DNA from: an uncultured Bacteroidales bacterium
GTDB lineage: Bacteria; Bacteroidota; Bacteroidia; Bacteroidales; F082
DNA length: 64,000 nucleotides
NCBI GenBank assembly: GCA_947166105.1
Contig: CAMVCZ010000008.1
Location: 1 to 64,000, forward strand
Reading direction: 5' to 3'
The position numbers and the translations under genes were made by a program. The notes below the pieces were generated by a model, which was not told the DNA's origin, did not search any database, and saw nothing but the letters and a program-made list of their open reading frames with translations. Within the stretch, counting starts at the first letter, position 1. Every line of letters begins with the position of its first letter. Positions 7,407-19,157 of this stretch are shown here, in pieces.

Positions 7407-10400
7407 ATGGAATCTCGACTCAAACTTGGCTTGTTGATGGTGATGATGTTTGCTTTAACCGTTTCAGTTTCAGCGCAAAAGCATATAGAAGAATACAATT
7501 CCGAAGCCCTTTTCAACGAAGGCGTTTTGCTGTTCAGGAATCAGGAATATGGCGCGGCTTTGTCGACGTTTGCGCAATATCGGGCCTTGGCTAACGACCC
7601 AAAGAAGCAGCGTTGCGTGGATGCGCAGTATTACGAGGCGGTCAGTGCGCTTTATCTCGACCATGCCGATGGTCCCGCAAAGGTGATACAATTCGTGAAC
7701 GACAACCCGAGCAGCACTTGGGCGAGGCACGCCAACTTTCTGTATGCCAACCATTTGTTCCAAGAAAAGAAGTACAAGGAGGCTTTGGCCATTTATGAAA
7801 AGACCGACGCTTCCTCCCTCAGCAACGACGAGGCGCAACAGATGCAGTTCAACATGGGCTATGCCTATTTCCAGTCGGGCGAACTCGACACGGCCATGCC
7901 GCTTTTCCACGGCCTGATGATGAACGAGGGCAAATATAAAGACCAAGCGAGATATTATTACGCTCATATCCAATATGTTAAACAAAGGTATAATGAGGCT
8001 TTGGACAACTTCCGCCTCTTGCGCACCCATAAGGATTTCGCCAAGGTGGTGCCTTCTTACATCATGCAAATCGACTATCTCAAAGGCGATTACGAGTCGG
8101 TGATTGCTGACGGTCCCGACTACATTCGGCAGGCCGACAAGAAACGCAAGAGCGAGATGGCGCAGATTGTGGCCGATGCCTATTTCCAACAGAAAAACTA
8201 CGACAAAGCCCTTGAATATTACGACATTTACAAGAAAAACCTGAGCCGAGGCGTGTCGCGCGAGGCCTACTACCAGATGGGCGTGAGCAAGATGATGAAA
8301 GGCAACTACACGGGTGCCATCGCCGACTTGCAGAAAATTGCGGGCAGCAATGACATCTTGGGGCAATATGCCTCGTATTATTTGGCTTCGTGCTATGCCA
8401 AGACAGATGAGCCGAAGTATGCCCGAAGCGCGTTCCACACGGCTTATTCCGCCGGTTTCGACAAGGAACTCAGCGAGGAGGCACTGTTCGATTACGCTCG
8501 CCTGAGCCTCATTCCCGGTGCCGACCCTTTCAACGAGGCCGTCGGACTGTTGGACAATTTCATCGCCGAGCATCCCGATTCGGAGCGCAAGGCAGAGGTG
8601 GAGGAGATGGCCATCTATTTGTTGCTCAACGCGAAAGAAAACGAAGAAGCCCTGAGCCGCCTCGAAGCCATGAAGAAGAAAAGCGCGGAGTTGAAGACCG
8701 TTTACAACGACCTGTTGTATGCCACGGGCATCGACAATTACCAGAAGGGCTATTACGACAAGGCGCAGGTGTATTTTTCCAAAGTCCTGAACAGCCGCCA
8801 AAGCGCGACCCACAAGGCGCAGGCCTGTTTTTGGATGGGTGAGTCGGCCTACCAAATGGGCGACCATGCCACGGCAGGCAAGTATCTGACCCAGTTCAAG
8901 GCCATGAACGCCGCTACGGGTCTGCCCGAATATGCCCTCGCCGACTACGATTTGGGCTACATTTACTACCAAAAGCCTGACTACGATGCCGCCGAAACCT
9001 GTTTTCGCCGCTTCATCCAGTCGGCAAATGACACGCAAAAGGATTTGAAATCAGATGCTTACATCCGTTTGGGCGACTGCTTCTACATGGAGCGTAACTA
9101 CACCAACGCCATCAATTATTACGACCTTGCCACCCGCATCGGTAAGCGCAATGCCGACTACGCGCTTTACCAGCAGGGACTTTGCTATGGCGCGAAAGGC
9201 GATGTGAATCAGAAGATTAACATGCTCAACGACTTGGTGCAGACTTATCCAAGCACGCCATATTACGAGCAGGCTTTGTTCGAGATTGGCAACACTTATC
9301 TCGTTCACGGCGACAAACGCTCGGCCATCGCCAATTTCAACCGTCTCATCAAAGACCGTCCGCGCTCCACCTACACGCGCCAAGCTATGATGAAGGTCGG
9401 CATGATTTACTACAACAACAATCAGTACGACCAAGCCTTGACCAATTTGAAGAACCTCGTGGCTACTTATCCCAATACCGATGAATCGCGTGAGGCTTTG
9501 AGCATCATCCGCAGTATCTTCATGGAACAGAACAAGTTGGATGAGTATTTCGGCTATGTCAATGCTAATGGCGGTCAAGTGAAGGTGACGCAACAGGATT
9601 CTTTAGCTTTCGCCAATGCGGAGATTTTCTACCTCGATGGTCGCTATCAGCAAGCCCAAACCGCGCTGCAATATTATTTCGACAACTTCAGCAACGGAGC
9701 CTATTCGCTGAAGGCGCATTATTACGCCCTTGAATGTGCCGAAAAGGTCGGGACGGAGGACCAAGTCGTCACACACCTTAATTATATATTGTCGCAGCCC
9801 GATAACGACTACACCGACAACGCCCTGCTAAAAATGGCCCGCATCGAGTACGAAAAGGGCGATTACCAAAGGGCAGGTGAATACTATGAACGCCTGTCGC
9901 GCATCACCGAGGAGCCGCTGAAACGCCTCGAAGCCCTTGAAGGCAGCATGAAGAGCAACTTCTTCCTCGGCAATTACGACAAGGCCATTGAGATGGGCGA
10001 AAGTCTGCGCGTTTCCCGCGACCTGACCGACGATCAGGTGAATCAAATCAACCACATCATGGGCAAGTCGTATTTCGAGAAGGGCAATTATACCGCTGCC
10101 ATCGAGCGACTCGACAAGAGCGCCCGCAACGACAAGTCGGTATATGGGGTCGAAAGCGCGTATTATTCCGCTGTGGCCTCCCTCAAGTTGAAGAAATATG
10201 ACGAGGCCGAAAACAAGGTCTTCGACATCGCCGATAACTTCTCGAAATATGATTACTGGGTCGCCAAGTCGTTCATCGCGCTCGCCGATGTGTATGTGGC
10301 CAAGGAGAACTATTTCCAAGCCAAGGAAACCCTTCGCAGCGTCATCGACAACTATAAAGGCAACGACCTGAAACAAGAAGCCCGAGCCAAACTCGCCGAA

Positions 10401-10463
10401 GTGGAACGAAAGGAACCCAAAGTGAGCAACAGCAACGGCATAGAACCCATTGAACCCGAATGA
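7407..10463 (+). CDS. Large periplasmic tetratricopeptide-repeat protein
   Basis: A 1018-residue exported protein. Residues 1-25 form a Sec signal peptide ending VSVSAQ. The rest is a near-continuous TPR solenoid: many units have the A/G-A/Y pattern (for example YFQSGELDTAMPLFHGL, YFEKGNYTAAIERLDKSA, YYNNNQYDQALTNLKNL), and a BamD-like unit is present near residue 620. Such proteins scaffold envelope complexes. The ATG at 7407 gives a clean signal peptide; an upstream GTG frame adds 12 residues. The outer-membrane barrel gene follows after 239 bp, and both likely act in the envelope together, though the role of the pair is not known from the sequence. Confidence 0.85.
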   Translation: MESRLKLGLLMVMMFALTVSVSAQKHIEEYNSEALFNEGVLLFRNQEYGAALSTFAQYRALANDPKKQRCVDAQYYEAVSALYLDHADGPAKVIQFVNDNPSSTWARHANFLYANHLFQEKKYKEALAIYEKTDASSLSNDEAQQMQFNMGYAYFQSGELDTAMPLFHGLMMNEGKYKDQARYYYAHIQYVKQRYNEALDNFRLLRTHKDFAKVVPSYIMQIDYLKGDYESVIADGPDYIRQADKKRKSEMAQIVADAYFQQKNYDKALEYYDIYKKNLSRGVSREAYYQMGVSKMMKGNYTGAIADLQKIAGSNDILGQYASYYLASCYAKTDEPKYARSAFHTAYSAGFDKELSEEALFDYARLSLIPGADPFNEAVGLLDNFIAEHPDSERKAEVEEMAIYLLLNAKENEEALSRLEAMKKKSAELKTVYNDLLYATGIDNYQKGYYDKAQVYFSKVLNSRQSATHKAQACFWMGESAYQMGDHATAGKYLTQFKAMNAATGLPEYALADYDLGYIYYQKPDYDAAETCFRRFIQSANDTQKDLKSDAYIRLGDCFYMERNYTNAINYYDLATRIGKRNADYALYQQGLCYGAKGDVNQKINMLNDLVQTYPSTPYYEQALFEIGNTYLVHGDKRSAIANFNRLIKDRPRSTYTRQAMMKVGMIYYNNNQYDQALTNLKNLVATYPNTDESREALSIIRSIFMEQNKLDEYFGYVNANGGQVKVTQQDSLAFANAEIFYLDGRYQQAQTALQYYFDNFSNGAYSLKAHYYALECAEKVGTEDQVVTHLNYILSQPDNDYTDNALLKMARIEYEKGDYQRAGEYYERLSRITEEPLKRLEALEGSMKSNFFLGNYDKAIEMGESLRVSRDLTDDQVNQINHIMGKSYFEKGNYTAAIERLDKSARNDKSVYGVESAYYSAVASLKLKKYDEAENKVFDIADNFSKYDYWVAKSFIALADVYVAKENYFQAKETLRSVIDNYKGNDLKQEARAKLAEVERKEPKVSNSNGIEPIEPE

Positions 10464-10702
10464 GTCCCGAAGGGACGAACAGAACACAACGGGCGACGCG
10501 AGTCCCCGCCAAAATAGCAACAACCCAGCCCCGTAGGGGCGACAGCAAAATAGGCAGGTGGTGTGAACCCCTGCCGATAGCCGACAAACGAAAACAACAA
10601 CCCAGCCCCGTAGGGGCGACATATCAATAAGCAGGCGACGTGAGTCCCTGCGTCACCCGAAAGGGGGAACGCGACGTAAGTCCCTGCTCTAACACCAAGA
10701 CA
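10464..10702. repeat. Palindromic repeat array (REP-like)
   Basis: Two exact 27-bp copies lie at 10518-10544 and 10595-10621, each centred on the short palindrome GCCCCGTAGGGGC. A second motif, GCGACGYRAGTCCCYGC-like, occurs about four times (10493, 10557 in diverged form, 10635, 10671). A degenerate copy of the palindrome is at 12614-12629 upstream of gyrB. The pattern matches dispersed palindromic elements of Bacteroidota chromosomes. No spacer regularity or cas gene makes this a CRISPR array. It may act as a transcript stabiliser or attenuator between the TPR and barrel genes. Confidence 0.8.
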
Positions 10703-12415
10703 ATGAAGAAGATAATAGCAATCCTGACCCTCGCTCTAATGAGCCTGACCGCCTTTGCCCAACACGACGAACAAGTCACCGTGGAAGGCAAATACCGCCC
10801 CAAGGTGAACAAAGTCAACAAGTTGCAGTTGCAGCCCGAAACGCCGCAACCCTCGTATAACTATCCTAATTCCGAGGTGAACCCTATCGAGGCCAAGCAA
10901 AAGTTTGCCCTCGATTTGGAGAAAATCGCCCCGACAGGCTTCGCCGCGAAGAAAGACCAACTCGTCGTCCCGACCAACAACTTCCTCATGGCTGGCCTCG
11001 GCACACGCCTCTCGCCGATTTTCCTTTACAAGCACAACTCCATGTTGACCAAGACTTTAGGCCTCGGCGTGGGCGTGAAGCATAACTCTTCGTGGCTGAA
11101 CATCAAGGACTACGCGCCATCGAGTTTTATGAACAATGCTTTCGATATTAGTCTGTCAACCAGTAAGTTCGAAGGTTTTCAAGTCGATGGCGGCGTGTAT
11201 TACAAAAACGACATGTACCACTATTATGGCGTCAATCTTGTCGAAACGCCTTTGACGGATGCCCAAATCGAACAGTATTGCCCGAAACAGGCCTACAACA
11301 CCATCGGTGCGCACGTCGGCTTGGCTTCCACCTCGACACGATTGGGTGAGTTAAGTCACTCAGGAAGCGTGGATTATCATTACACTTTCGACAGGTTTGA
11401 AGACAGAGAGCATGTCGTTGAATTGAATTACGGCCTCGGTTACACACAGAATTGGTGGGGCAACAAGAGCCAACCTCAAAAAGTGGGTGTGGATTTGGGC
11501 TTCCAGTATGCCGGCTTTTTGTCTGAACCTAACCACCATGCCACTCATCGGACTTTGTTCAAGGTCAGACCATACTTCGAGATGAAAGATGAGTTTTATC
11601 GCCTGCATCTTGGAGCCGGTCTCGATTTCGGAATCATTGACGAGGACAAATATATAGGCGTTCATCCCGATTTGAGCGGCAGCCTCTTCGTCTTGAACAA
11701 GAAACTGGAGTTTTATGCAGGCTTGAATGGAGGTCGCAAAATGCTTACATTTAGCCAGATAGCAGAGGAGAATCCGTTCATGGCCAGATGGACGGGACTT
11801 TTGTTCCAAAACGTCAAACTCGGTTTCGAGGGTGGCGTGCGCACCAACATCGTTGATATGATTGACCTGCATTTAGGGGTTCGCTATCGCCATACCGACT
11901 GCGACCCTCTGTTTGTGCCTTATGACCACAACATCAACAACACGCAGTCTGTGAACCCGTTCAATACGTTTATGATAGTTTGGGACGTCACCCAAACCGT
12001 GAGCGTGCTGGCCGATGTCCGCGTGAAGTTGCGCAACAGCCTCACCGCCGACTTGGGCTTTGCCTACAACAACTGCACACCGACAACAGAGGAATACGCT
12101 TGGTATCGCCCCGCGACCGAGGGCAAGCTGAAACTGACCTACGACTTGAACGACAAACTTGCTTTCAACACCACCCTTTTGTACCAAGGTGGCCGTTATG
12201 CAAAAACCCTTGAGGCTGACAATTACTACTATGTCTATTCGACACAAAAGATGAAAGATGTCTTCGACCTTAGCCTCGGCGCGGATTACAAGGTGAACGA
12301 CCAAATCTCGGCTTTTGCCTTGATTGACAATGTGGCTTGCCAGAAATACCAACTCTATTACAATTATCCCGTGACGGGCATACAGTTCTTCGCCGGCGTG
12401 AAGTTGAGATTCTGA
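10703..12415 (+). CDS. Outer-membrane beta-barrel protein (TonB receptor-like)
   Basis: A 570-residue exported protein with a signal peptide (1-19, ending LTAFAQ) and a sequence dominated by alternating beta-strand segments ending in an aromatic terminal strand (GIQFFAGVKLRF), the outer-membrane insertion signature. An early VTVEGKYRPKVNKVNKL stretch resembles the plug-proximal start of TonB-dependent receptors of Bacteroidota, but there is no full plug domain and the length is short for one. It sits after the TPR gene and before gyrB on the same strand. A porin or scaffold partner of the TPR protein is plausible; substrate unknown. Confidence 0.75.
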   Translation: MKKIIAILTLALMSLTAFAQHDEQVTVEGKYRPKVNKVNKLQLQPETPQPSYNYPNSEVNPIEAKQKFALDLEKIAPTGFAAKKDQLVVPTNNFLMAGLGTRLSPIFLYKHNSMLTKTLGLGVGVKHNSSWLNIKDYAPSSFMNNAFDISLSTSKFEGFQVDGGVYYKNDMYHYYGVNLVETPLTDAQIEQYCPKQAYNTIGAHVGLASTSTRLGELSHSGSVDYHYTFDRFEDREHVVELNYGLGYTQNWWGNKSQPQKVGVDLGFQYAGFLSEPNHHATHRTLFKVRPYFEMKDEFYRLHLGAGLDFGIIDEDKYIGVHPDLSGSLFVLNKKLEFYAGLNGGRKMLTFSQIAEENPFMARWTGLLFQNVKLGFEGGVRTNIVDMIDLHLGVRYRHTDCDPLFVPYDHNINNTQSVNPFNTFMIVWDVTQTVSVLADVRVKLRNSLTADLGFAYNNCTPTTEEYAWYRPATEGKLKLTYDLNDKLAFNTTLLYQGGRYAKTLEADNYYYVYSTQKMKDVFDLSLGADYKVNDQISAFALIDNVACQKYQLYYNYPVTGIQFFAGVKLRF

Positions 12416-14702
<2,287 letters not shown>

Positions 14703-14726
14703 TTGTTGAAAATCAAGTGAATATCG

Positions 14727-14758
14727 AAAAAAGGAGAACCGTATGGTTCTCCTTTTTT
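14727..14758 (+). terminator. Rho-independent terminator after gyrB
   Basis: AAAAAAGGAGAACC / GGTTCTCCTTTTTT form a strong stem with a 4-nt loop and T run, 25 bp after the gyrB stop. Confidence 0.85.
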
Positions 14759-14772
14759 GATGCCTATTTCTA

Positions 14773-14832
14773 AAATCCACCCTCGCACTCCTTTCGGTGA
14801 CACGGAATCCCAAAGTTCAAGAGGGTGGATTT
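14773..14832. repeat. Inverted repeat downstream of gyrB
   Basis: AAATCCACCCTC (14773-14784) and GAGGGTGGATTT (14821-14832) are perfect complements separated by 36 bp. It lies between the gyrB terminator and the end of the convergent lipoprotein gene and may form a second hairpin for minus-strand transcripts. Confidence 0.5.
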
Positions 14833-14863
14833 GAGGGTTATACGCTATTACACTTAAATGAAA

Positions 14864-15868
14864 TTATTCTATGGAACGCACAGGACGGACAGAAAGACCT
14901 GCGTAGCGAGGTTCGCCGCCAGTGCCAACAGCGCCCGAACCGAAGCTCAATCGATTCCCACAATCCGGGTGCCAAAAGAGCGAACTCGACCAATAACCGC
15001 CTCCCCAATACTGACCATAGAGGAAGGTGTGGGTGGCAGGCAGGAAAATACTGTTGCCGTTTTCCGAAGTGAAGAGTCTACCATACACATCATTTTGCGT
15101 AGTCCACGTGCTGGTGGTGTTGTTCTTTAGTTCTTCCCATTCCTCAATGGTGGGTATGCGCCAGCCCGTGCCCCAGTTGGCCGTGGCAGCGTCGTCTTCT
15201 GGTTGCAAAATGACCAGTTCGTCAGAATAACCGTTGTAACCGTAGTTGGCGTCGTTGCAATACTTGGTCAAAGTGTTTTCACTGCCGTTGCAATACTTGT
15301 AAGTGCTCCAATCGTAATCGGCTTTTGTCGTAGTTTCACCCCATGCGAAGTAACTACCTAAGCCTTCAGGTGTTTCGGCATATACATTACAGGTGGCCCA
15401 CAATGTTCCACTTGGCAAGCCAAGGTCAATGTAGTCGTGGCCGTTGTAAGTACCATTCCCACTCGGTTGTTCCTCAGTGGTAAATTTTTTATCCGCACCA
15501 TAATAATAGTCAGAGCCTTTCTTGGCGTATGCACGGACATGATAAACCGTATTGGGTTTCAGTTCAGTAAGTTTACAGGTGAAAGGCTCGTTCCATTGGG
15601 CGATGGAAAGATGCTCTTCACTTGCAGTTGGGTTTTCTTGGAAGCCCCAGCATACGCCCAACTCCTCAAGTGTAACACCTTCGCTTACAACAACCTCAGC
15701 TCCACAAACTGCGGTTTTTGTAGTGATGTCAGAAGGTGTGATAGTGGTAACCGTTACCGTTACGGTCTCATCATTATTAGGTTCATCTTCCGGTTTATTA
15801 CACCCTGCGGTAAATACTACCGCTGCCATTAGCATTATGGCTGCTACTACCTTCATCATTTTGCTCAT
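14864..15868 (-). CDS. Lipoprotein with Fibrobacter-type major paralogous domain
   Basis: A 334-residue surface or periplasmic lipoprotein. The signal peptide ends in a lipobox (VVFTAGC, Cys23). Residues about 40-125 look like a fibronectin/Ig-like fold with DITTKTAVCGAEVVV and YHVRAYAKKGSDYYYG. The C-terminal half has the Fib_succ_major signature: GHDYIDLGLPSGTLWA, SYFAWGE, GTGWRIPTIEEWEEL, GGGYWSSS and a final LSVRPVRSI, a family abundant in Bacteroidota and Fibrobacter surface proteins. Carbohydrate or peptide binding at the surface is typical but not shown. The start could also be M4 or M5. Confidence 0.85.
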   Translation of the reverse strand: MSKMMKVVAAIMLMAAVVFTAGCNKPEDEPNNDETVTVTVTTITPSDITTKTAVCGAEVVVSEGVTLEELGVCWGFQENPTASEEHLSIAQWNEPFTCKLTELKPNTVYHVRAYAKKGSDYYYGADKKFTTEEQPSGNGTYNGHDYIDLGLPSGTLWATCNVYAETPEGLGSYFAWGETTTKADYDWSTYKYCNGSENTLTKYCNDANYGYNGYSDELVILQPEDDAATANWGTGWRIPTIEEWEELKNNTTSTWTTQNDVYGRLFTSENGNSIFLPATHTFLYGQYWGGGYWSSSLFWHPDCGNRLSFGSGAVGTGGEPRYAGLSVRPVRSIE

Positions 15869-16015
15869 ATTGGTTAAATTTAAGGATTAATAGTTTCTCG
15901 AATTTGTAGGCAATAAACGCTGTCCGTAACAGCGCAGCAAAATTCGGAATACAGGAAAAAATGTGTACTTACAAATCGTCAAAATCAACTTACAAATGAT
16001 ATATTGTAAGCAGAT

Positions 16016-17707
16016 TTATAACTGATTGCTGCTTTTCCACTCGGAAGGCGTCATTCCGACGATGGCCTTGAAGGTGCGGAAGAAGGTCGTTTCGTTCGCA
16101 AATCCCGACTCCATCCAAACCTCTGAGGCGCGGGTGCCGGGCTGGTTGAGCAATCGCTTGGCGTGCTCAACGCGATAGGTGTTGACGAACTGGCTGAACG
16201 AGCAGTGGCGCAGGTTGTTGATGCAGGCCGATAGTGTGTTGCGGTTGCAACCTACCGTCGTCGCCACATCTGACAATTTCAGTCCGCTGTTCAAGTAAAG
16301 GTGCTCTTCCTCCATCAGTTGGCAAACGCGCTGCAGCAGTTCGCCATCTGCAACGCTAATCGCTGAGGCAGTCGGATTTTCCGTTTCATTGGCCTCGCTC
16401 ACTTCTTCCACCAATTCGTCTTTGCATTGTGTTGCCTTTCGCGTGCGAATAATTAGGTACACGATCAATGCAGCCACAAGCGCCAAACCTATTCCCATCC
16501 ACAGCCAAGGGAACGAGGCACGGGCGGCCAGCAACGGCGCATCAGGATTGACGCGCAACAATACTACTGACTTGAGTGGATAGTAATTGGAATTGTCGAG
16601 GCCACCGGCAAGGATGAGGTTGCCGTCATCATTGAGGACAGGCCAACAGAGGCCCATGTTAGGCAGCGAGTCGGTATAATAGAGCGTCAATGGCGCTGGA
16701 TTCTCCGTATAATCCACGCGCAACACATAGACCTGTTTGCTTTGTCGGTTAAAGCCCACCAAATAGCCTCGTCCACGCTTCCTGTCCACCACGGGAAAAT
16801 GATAATGGATGCTGTCGCTTTGGAACATCGTTGGCACCGCGCATGTGGTTGAAAGCAGGCTGAAGTTGGTGCCACTGGTCTTGACGAAGCCTATTTGGTT
16901 TTCGGCGTTTTTCACGGGCAGCAAGTAAGCGTAGTCGTCGGCAACCTCGTCGCCGATGAAACAGAAATCGCTTATTCGAGGAATGTCGTAGGCCAACGGA
17001 CGCCATTCGTCAAGCAGAGGCGCGTGGAAAGGCTCGCCCCATAGTTGGTCAACGATGATGCTGTCAGGACGAATGCCACTGGTGTGTTTTGTATCCAAAC
17101 TACTGAATATCATCACATTGTTTTTGGCCGTGCGCAAAATATAGGGACAGGAACGCTTTGCAGCCACCTCCTTGACGCGAACAAAGGTCGAGTGGCCGTC
17201 AAATAGTTCCATGCAGTCATCACTATACCAGTTGCCTGAAATCACCACACGTCCGCTGTCGATTTCGGTGGCGGAGAAGTTGCTGCGCTTCATGTCCATG
17301 CAGCCAAAGCCTTCAAAGGTGTGGGTAGCAGGGGCGTACCATTCTGCCGTGTAGGTTTGCCCGATGCCCAACGGCTCATTGGCACCGCCACAGGCCAGCA
17401 CTTTGCCAGATTTCATAGGAGCGACAATGCCGAAGTCGTGCGCATAGACCATTTGCACCGTATGCCAAGTGCCGCCGCTGAAATACTCTGCCGTGGCCGT
17501 TGGAACGAAACCCGTGGTGTGCCCCCCGATGACCGTTAGTTCGCCATTGACAATGAAGGTGCAGTGGCCGTAACGGGGGATATTGAGGTCGGGTAGTTGC
17601 TCGGTTTCCAACTTTTTTGGAGTCAGACCTGCACTCTCCGACGAGTGCATTGCAAGCAAGGATGCCGATGCCAGTAGGATGATTATTATAATAAGGTATC
17701 TTTTCAT
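16016..17707 (-). CDS. Membrane-spanning Kelch/propeller-AraC transcription regulator
   Basis: A 563-residue one-component regulator with an unusual layout. An N-terminal signal/anchor (1-20) is followed by a periplasmic beta-propeller of Kelch type (about 35-390; repeats such as RYGHCTFIVNGELTVIGGH, NLILAGGLDNSNYYPL), then a membrane segment (about 400-420, WMGIGLALVAALIVYLIIR), a short linker and a C-terminal AraC helix-turn-helix domain (about 465-560; LKLSDVATTVGCNRNTLSACI and SEVWMESGFANETTFFRTFK). It would sense an extracytoplasmic ligand and act on DNA from the membrane, like a hybrid two-component regulator lacking its kinase. It lies upstream of the Fib_succ lipoprotein, its possible target. 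Confidence 0.85.
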   Translation of the reverse strand: MKRYLIIIIILLASASLLAMHSSESAGLTPKKLETEQLPDLNIPRYGHCTFIVNGELTVIGGHTTGFVPTATAEYFSGGTWHTVQMVYAHDFGIVAPMKSGKVLACGGANEPLGIGQTYTAEWYAPATHTFEGFGCMDMKRSNFSATEIDSGRVVISGNWYSDDCMELFDGHSTFVRVKEVAAKRSCPYILRTAKNNVMIFSSLDTKHTSGIRPDSIIVDQLWGEPFHAPLLDEWRPLAYDIPRISDFCFIGDEVADDYAYLLPVKNAENQIGFVKTSGTNFSLLSTTCAVPTMFQSDSIHYHFPVVDRKRGRGYLVGFNRQSKQVYVLRVDYTENPAPLTLYYTDSLPNMGLCWPVLNDDGNLILAGGLDNSNYYPLKSVVLLRVNPDAPLLAARASFPWLWMGIGLALVAALIVYLIIRTRKATQCKDELVEEVSEANETENPTASAISVADGELLQRVCQLMEEEHLYLNSGLKLSDVATTVGCNRNTLSACINNLRHCSFSQFVNTYRVEHAKRLLNQPGTRASEVWMESGFANETTFFRTFKAIVGMTPSEWKSSNQL

Positions 17708-17726
17708 CAGACTTTGAACAAGAGTG

Positions 17727-17734
17727 CAAAGATA
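17727..17734 (-). promoter_or_regulatory. -7 promoter element of the Kelch-AraC gene
   Basis: TATCTTTG on the minus strand, 19 bp before the ATG at 17707, implying a leader of about 15 nt. Confidence 0.6.
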
Positions 17735-17774
17735 ATTATTTTATTTCTCTTGTCCATTTCAAGTTTTATTCCTC

Positions 17775-19091
17775 TCACAAAAACATCACGAAATAGACAG
17801 GTATGTAAATGATCGTTCCTTTGGTCTCCCATTTCTGGCCGTTTGATAAAACGATGCCCTTATTGATATGATAGTCAGGTGTCTGGGTGAAGTGCGTCAG
17901 TGCGACATGTATTTTATAGTCTTTCCCAGACTTCACCTCGATAGGCAATACTGAGAGATTGTCGTAGTCGTCGATGAGAAAATCCACTTCGCCGTGGTGC
18001 TTGTTGTCGTAATAAAACAGATTGTGGCCATGTGCCTTCAGTTCCTGGGCAACCACCGACTCGTAAACAGAACCTAAATTGATGCTTGGCGTGTCTTCGA
18101 GTATGGGCAGGATGTTGGTTTTGTACAAAATGTTGGTCAGTAGTCCGACATCATTCAAGTAGAGTTTCAAAAAGTTTTTCCGCGCCGATTCCACCAAAGG
18201 GAATCTTGGATTGGAAATGGCCTTCACTTCAAGCGCAATGCCAGAAGAAATCAGATAGTCGAATTCGTCTTGATAATCAGAGAATTGCTTCCCTGCCTTG
18301 TTCTCTATATCCTTTACCACGATACGCTTTTTCTTGTTTTCGAGGTTCGAGGGAATCATTTGGAACACGTTTTGGATTTTCAGTTTGTGCTCGGCATCAT
18401 AACGCGAGGCATCTGCACCATAATAACGATGGATTTCGGTTTGTATGCGCCTCAGTTTCATAATATTTCGTTCTGAGAGATAGGAATTTATGGCATCAGG
18501 AAGGCCGCCGGTCAGAAGATATTCACGGAAAAGTGTCATCATCCTTTGGTGAAGGGAGTCGTCAAGGCTTTGCTGCGCAAGAAATTTATCCCGCACAAAC
18601 GAAATGGTTTCCTCGTTAAATCCATTTGCCCAAAGAAACTCCTCGAAATCAAGTGGATACATCTGCAAGGTTTCAATGCTTCCTATTGGAATGCTCGGCG
18701 TTTGGAGCAAAGTCACGCCAAGCAGCGAACCGCTACAGATGTAGGTGTATCTGTCATCGTCTTTCAGGAACTTCAACAAAGTGAGGAACACGGGATAGGT
18801 TTGGATTTCGTCCAAAAAAACAAGTGTGTTTTCCTTTTTGCGCAGTTTGTTTCCAGCAAAGGTGCCGAGCATGGTGTAAAAGTCTATTACGCTTCGTACA
18901 TTGGCAAACAAACGGCTACCTGTACTGTCGGCTTGTAGGTTGATTTCCACATAATTGGGGAACAGTTTCTTGCCCACATGTCGGATGATATAGGTCTTGC
19001 CGATTTGTCGTGCTCCGTCAACCAGTAGGATTTTGTTCGATGGAACTGACAAGGATTGGGTGATTTCTTCCTCTATTTTTCGCTTCAACAT
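17775..19091 (-). CDS. AAA+ ATPase with DUF4143 (nuclease-like) domain
   Basis: A 438-residue ATPase of the AAA_14 family. Walker A is GARQIGKTY (about 26-34) and Walker B LVFLDEIQ (about 90-97). The C-terminal DUF4143 region carries a PD-(D/E)xK-like core, GEVDFLIDDYDNLSVLPIEV followed by KSGKDY, i.e. an acidic residue pair and ExK. Such ATPases are numerous in Bacteroidota and archaea; their role is unknown, with suggestions of toxin-like or nucleic-acid-directed functions. Its promoter is preceded by three tandem 33-bp repeats. It is divergent from the kinase-AAA gene. Confidence 0.9.
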   Translation of the reverse strand: MLKRKIEEEITQSLSVPSNKILLVDGARQIGKTYIIRHVGKKLFPNYVEINLQADSTGSRLFANVRSVIDFYTMLGTFAGNKLRKKENTLVFLDEIQTYPVFLTLLKFLKDDDRYTYICSGSLLGVTLLQTPSIPIGSIETLQMYPLDFEEFLWANGFNEETISFVRDKFLAQQSLDDSLHQRMMTLFREYLLTGGLPDAINSYLSERNIMKLRRIQTEIHRYYGADASRYDAEHKLKIQNVFQMIPSNLENKKKRIVVKDIENKAGKQFSDYQDEFDYLISSGIALEVKAISNPRFPLVESARKNFLKLYLNDVGLLTNILYKTNILPILEDTPSINLGSVYESVVAQELKAHGHNLFYYDNKHHGEVDFLIDDYDNLSVLPIEVKSGKDYKIHVALTHFTQTPDYHINKGIVLSNGQKWETKGTIIYIPVYFVMFL

Positions 19092-19113
19092 TTTCGTGTC
19101 TTATTTTTGAATG

Positions 19114-19121
19114 CAAAAATA
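19114..19121 (-). promoter_or_regulatory. -7 promoter element of the DUF4143 ATPase gene
   Basis: TATTTTTG on the minus strand, 22 bp before the ATG at 19091. The tandem repeat array starts about 37 bp further upstream. Confidence 0.65.
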
Positions 19122-19157
19122 CTCATTTTTTGTATATTACAAGAATAAATGGTGAAA

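Noticed and set aside
7470..9038. 522-codon open frame on the minus strand
   Set aside because: It is antisense to the TPR gene, shows no family features, and its length comes from the codon bias of the sense gene.
10464..10702. CRISPR-like look of repeated 27-bp units
   Set aside because: Only two exact copies, irregular spacing, palindromic core and no cas genes.
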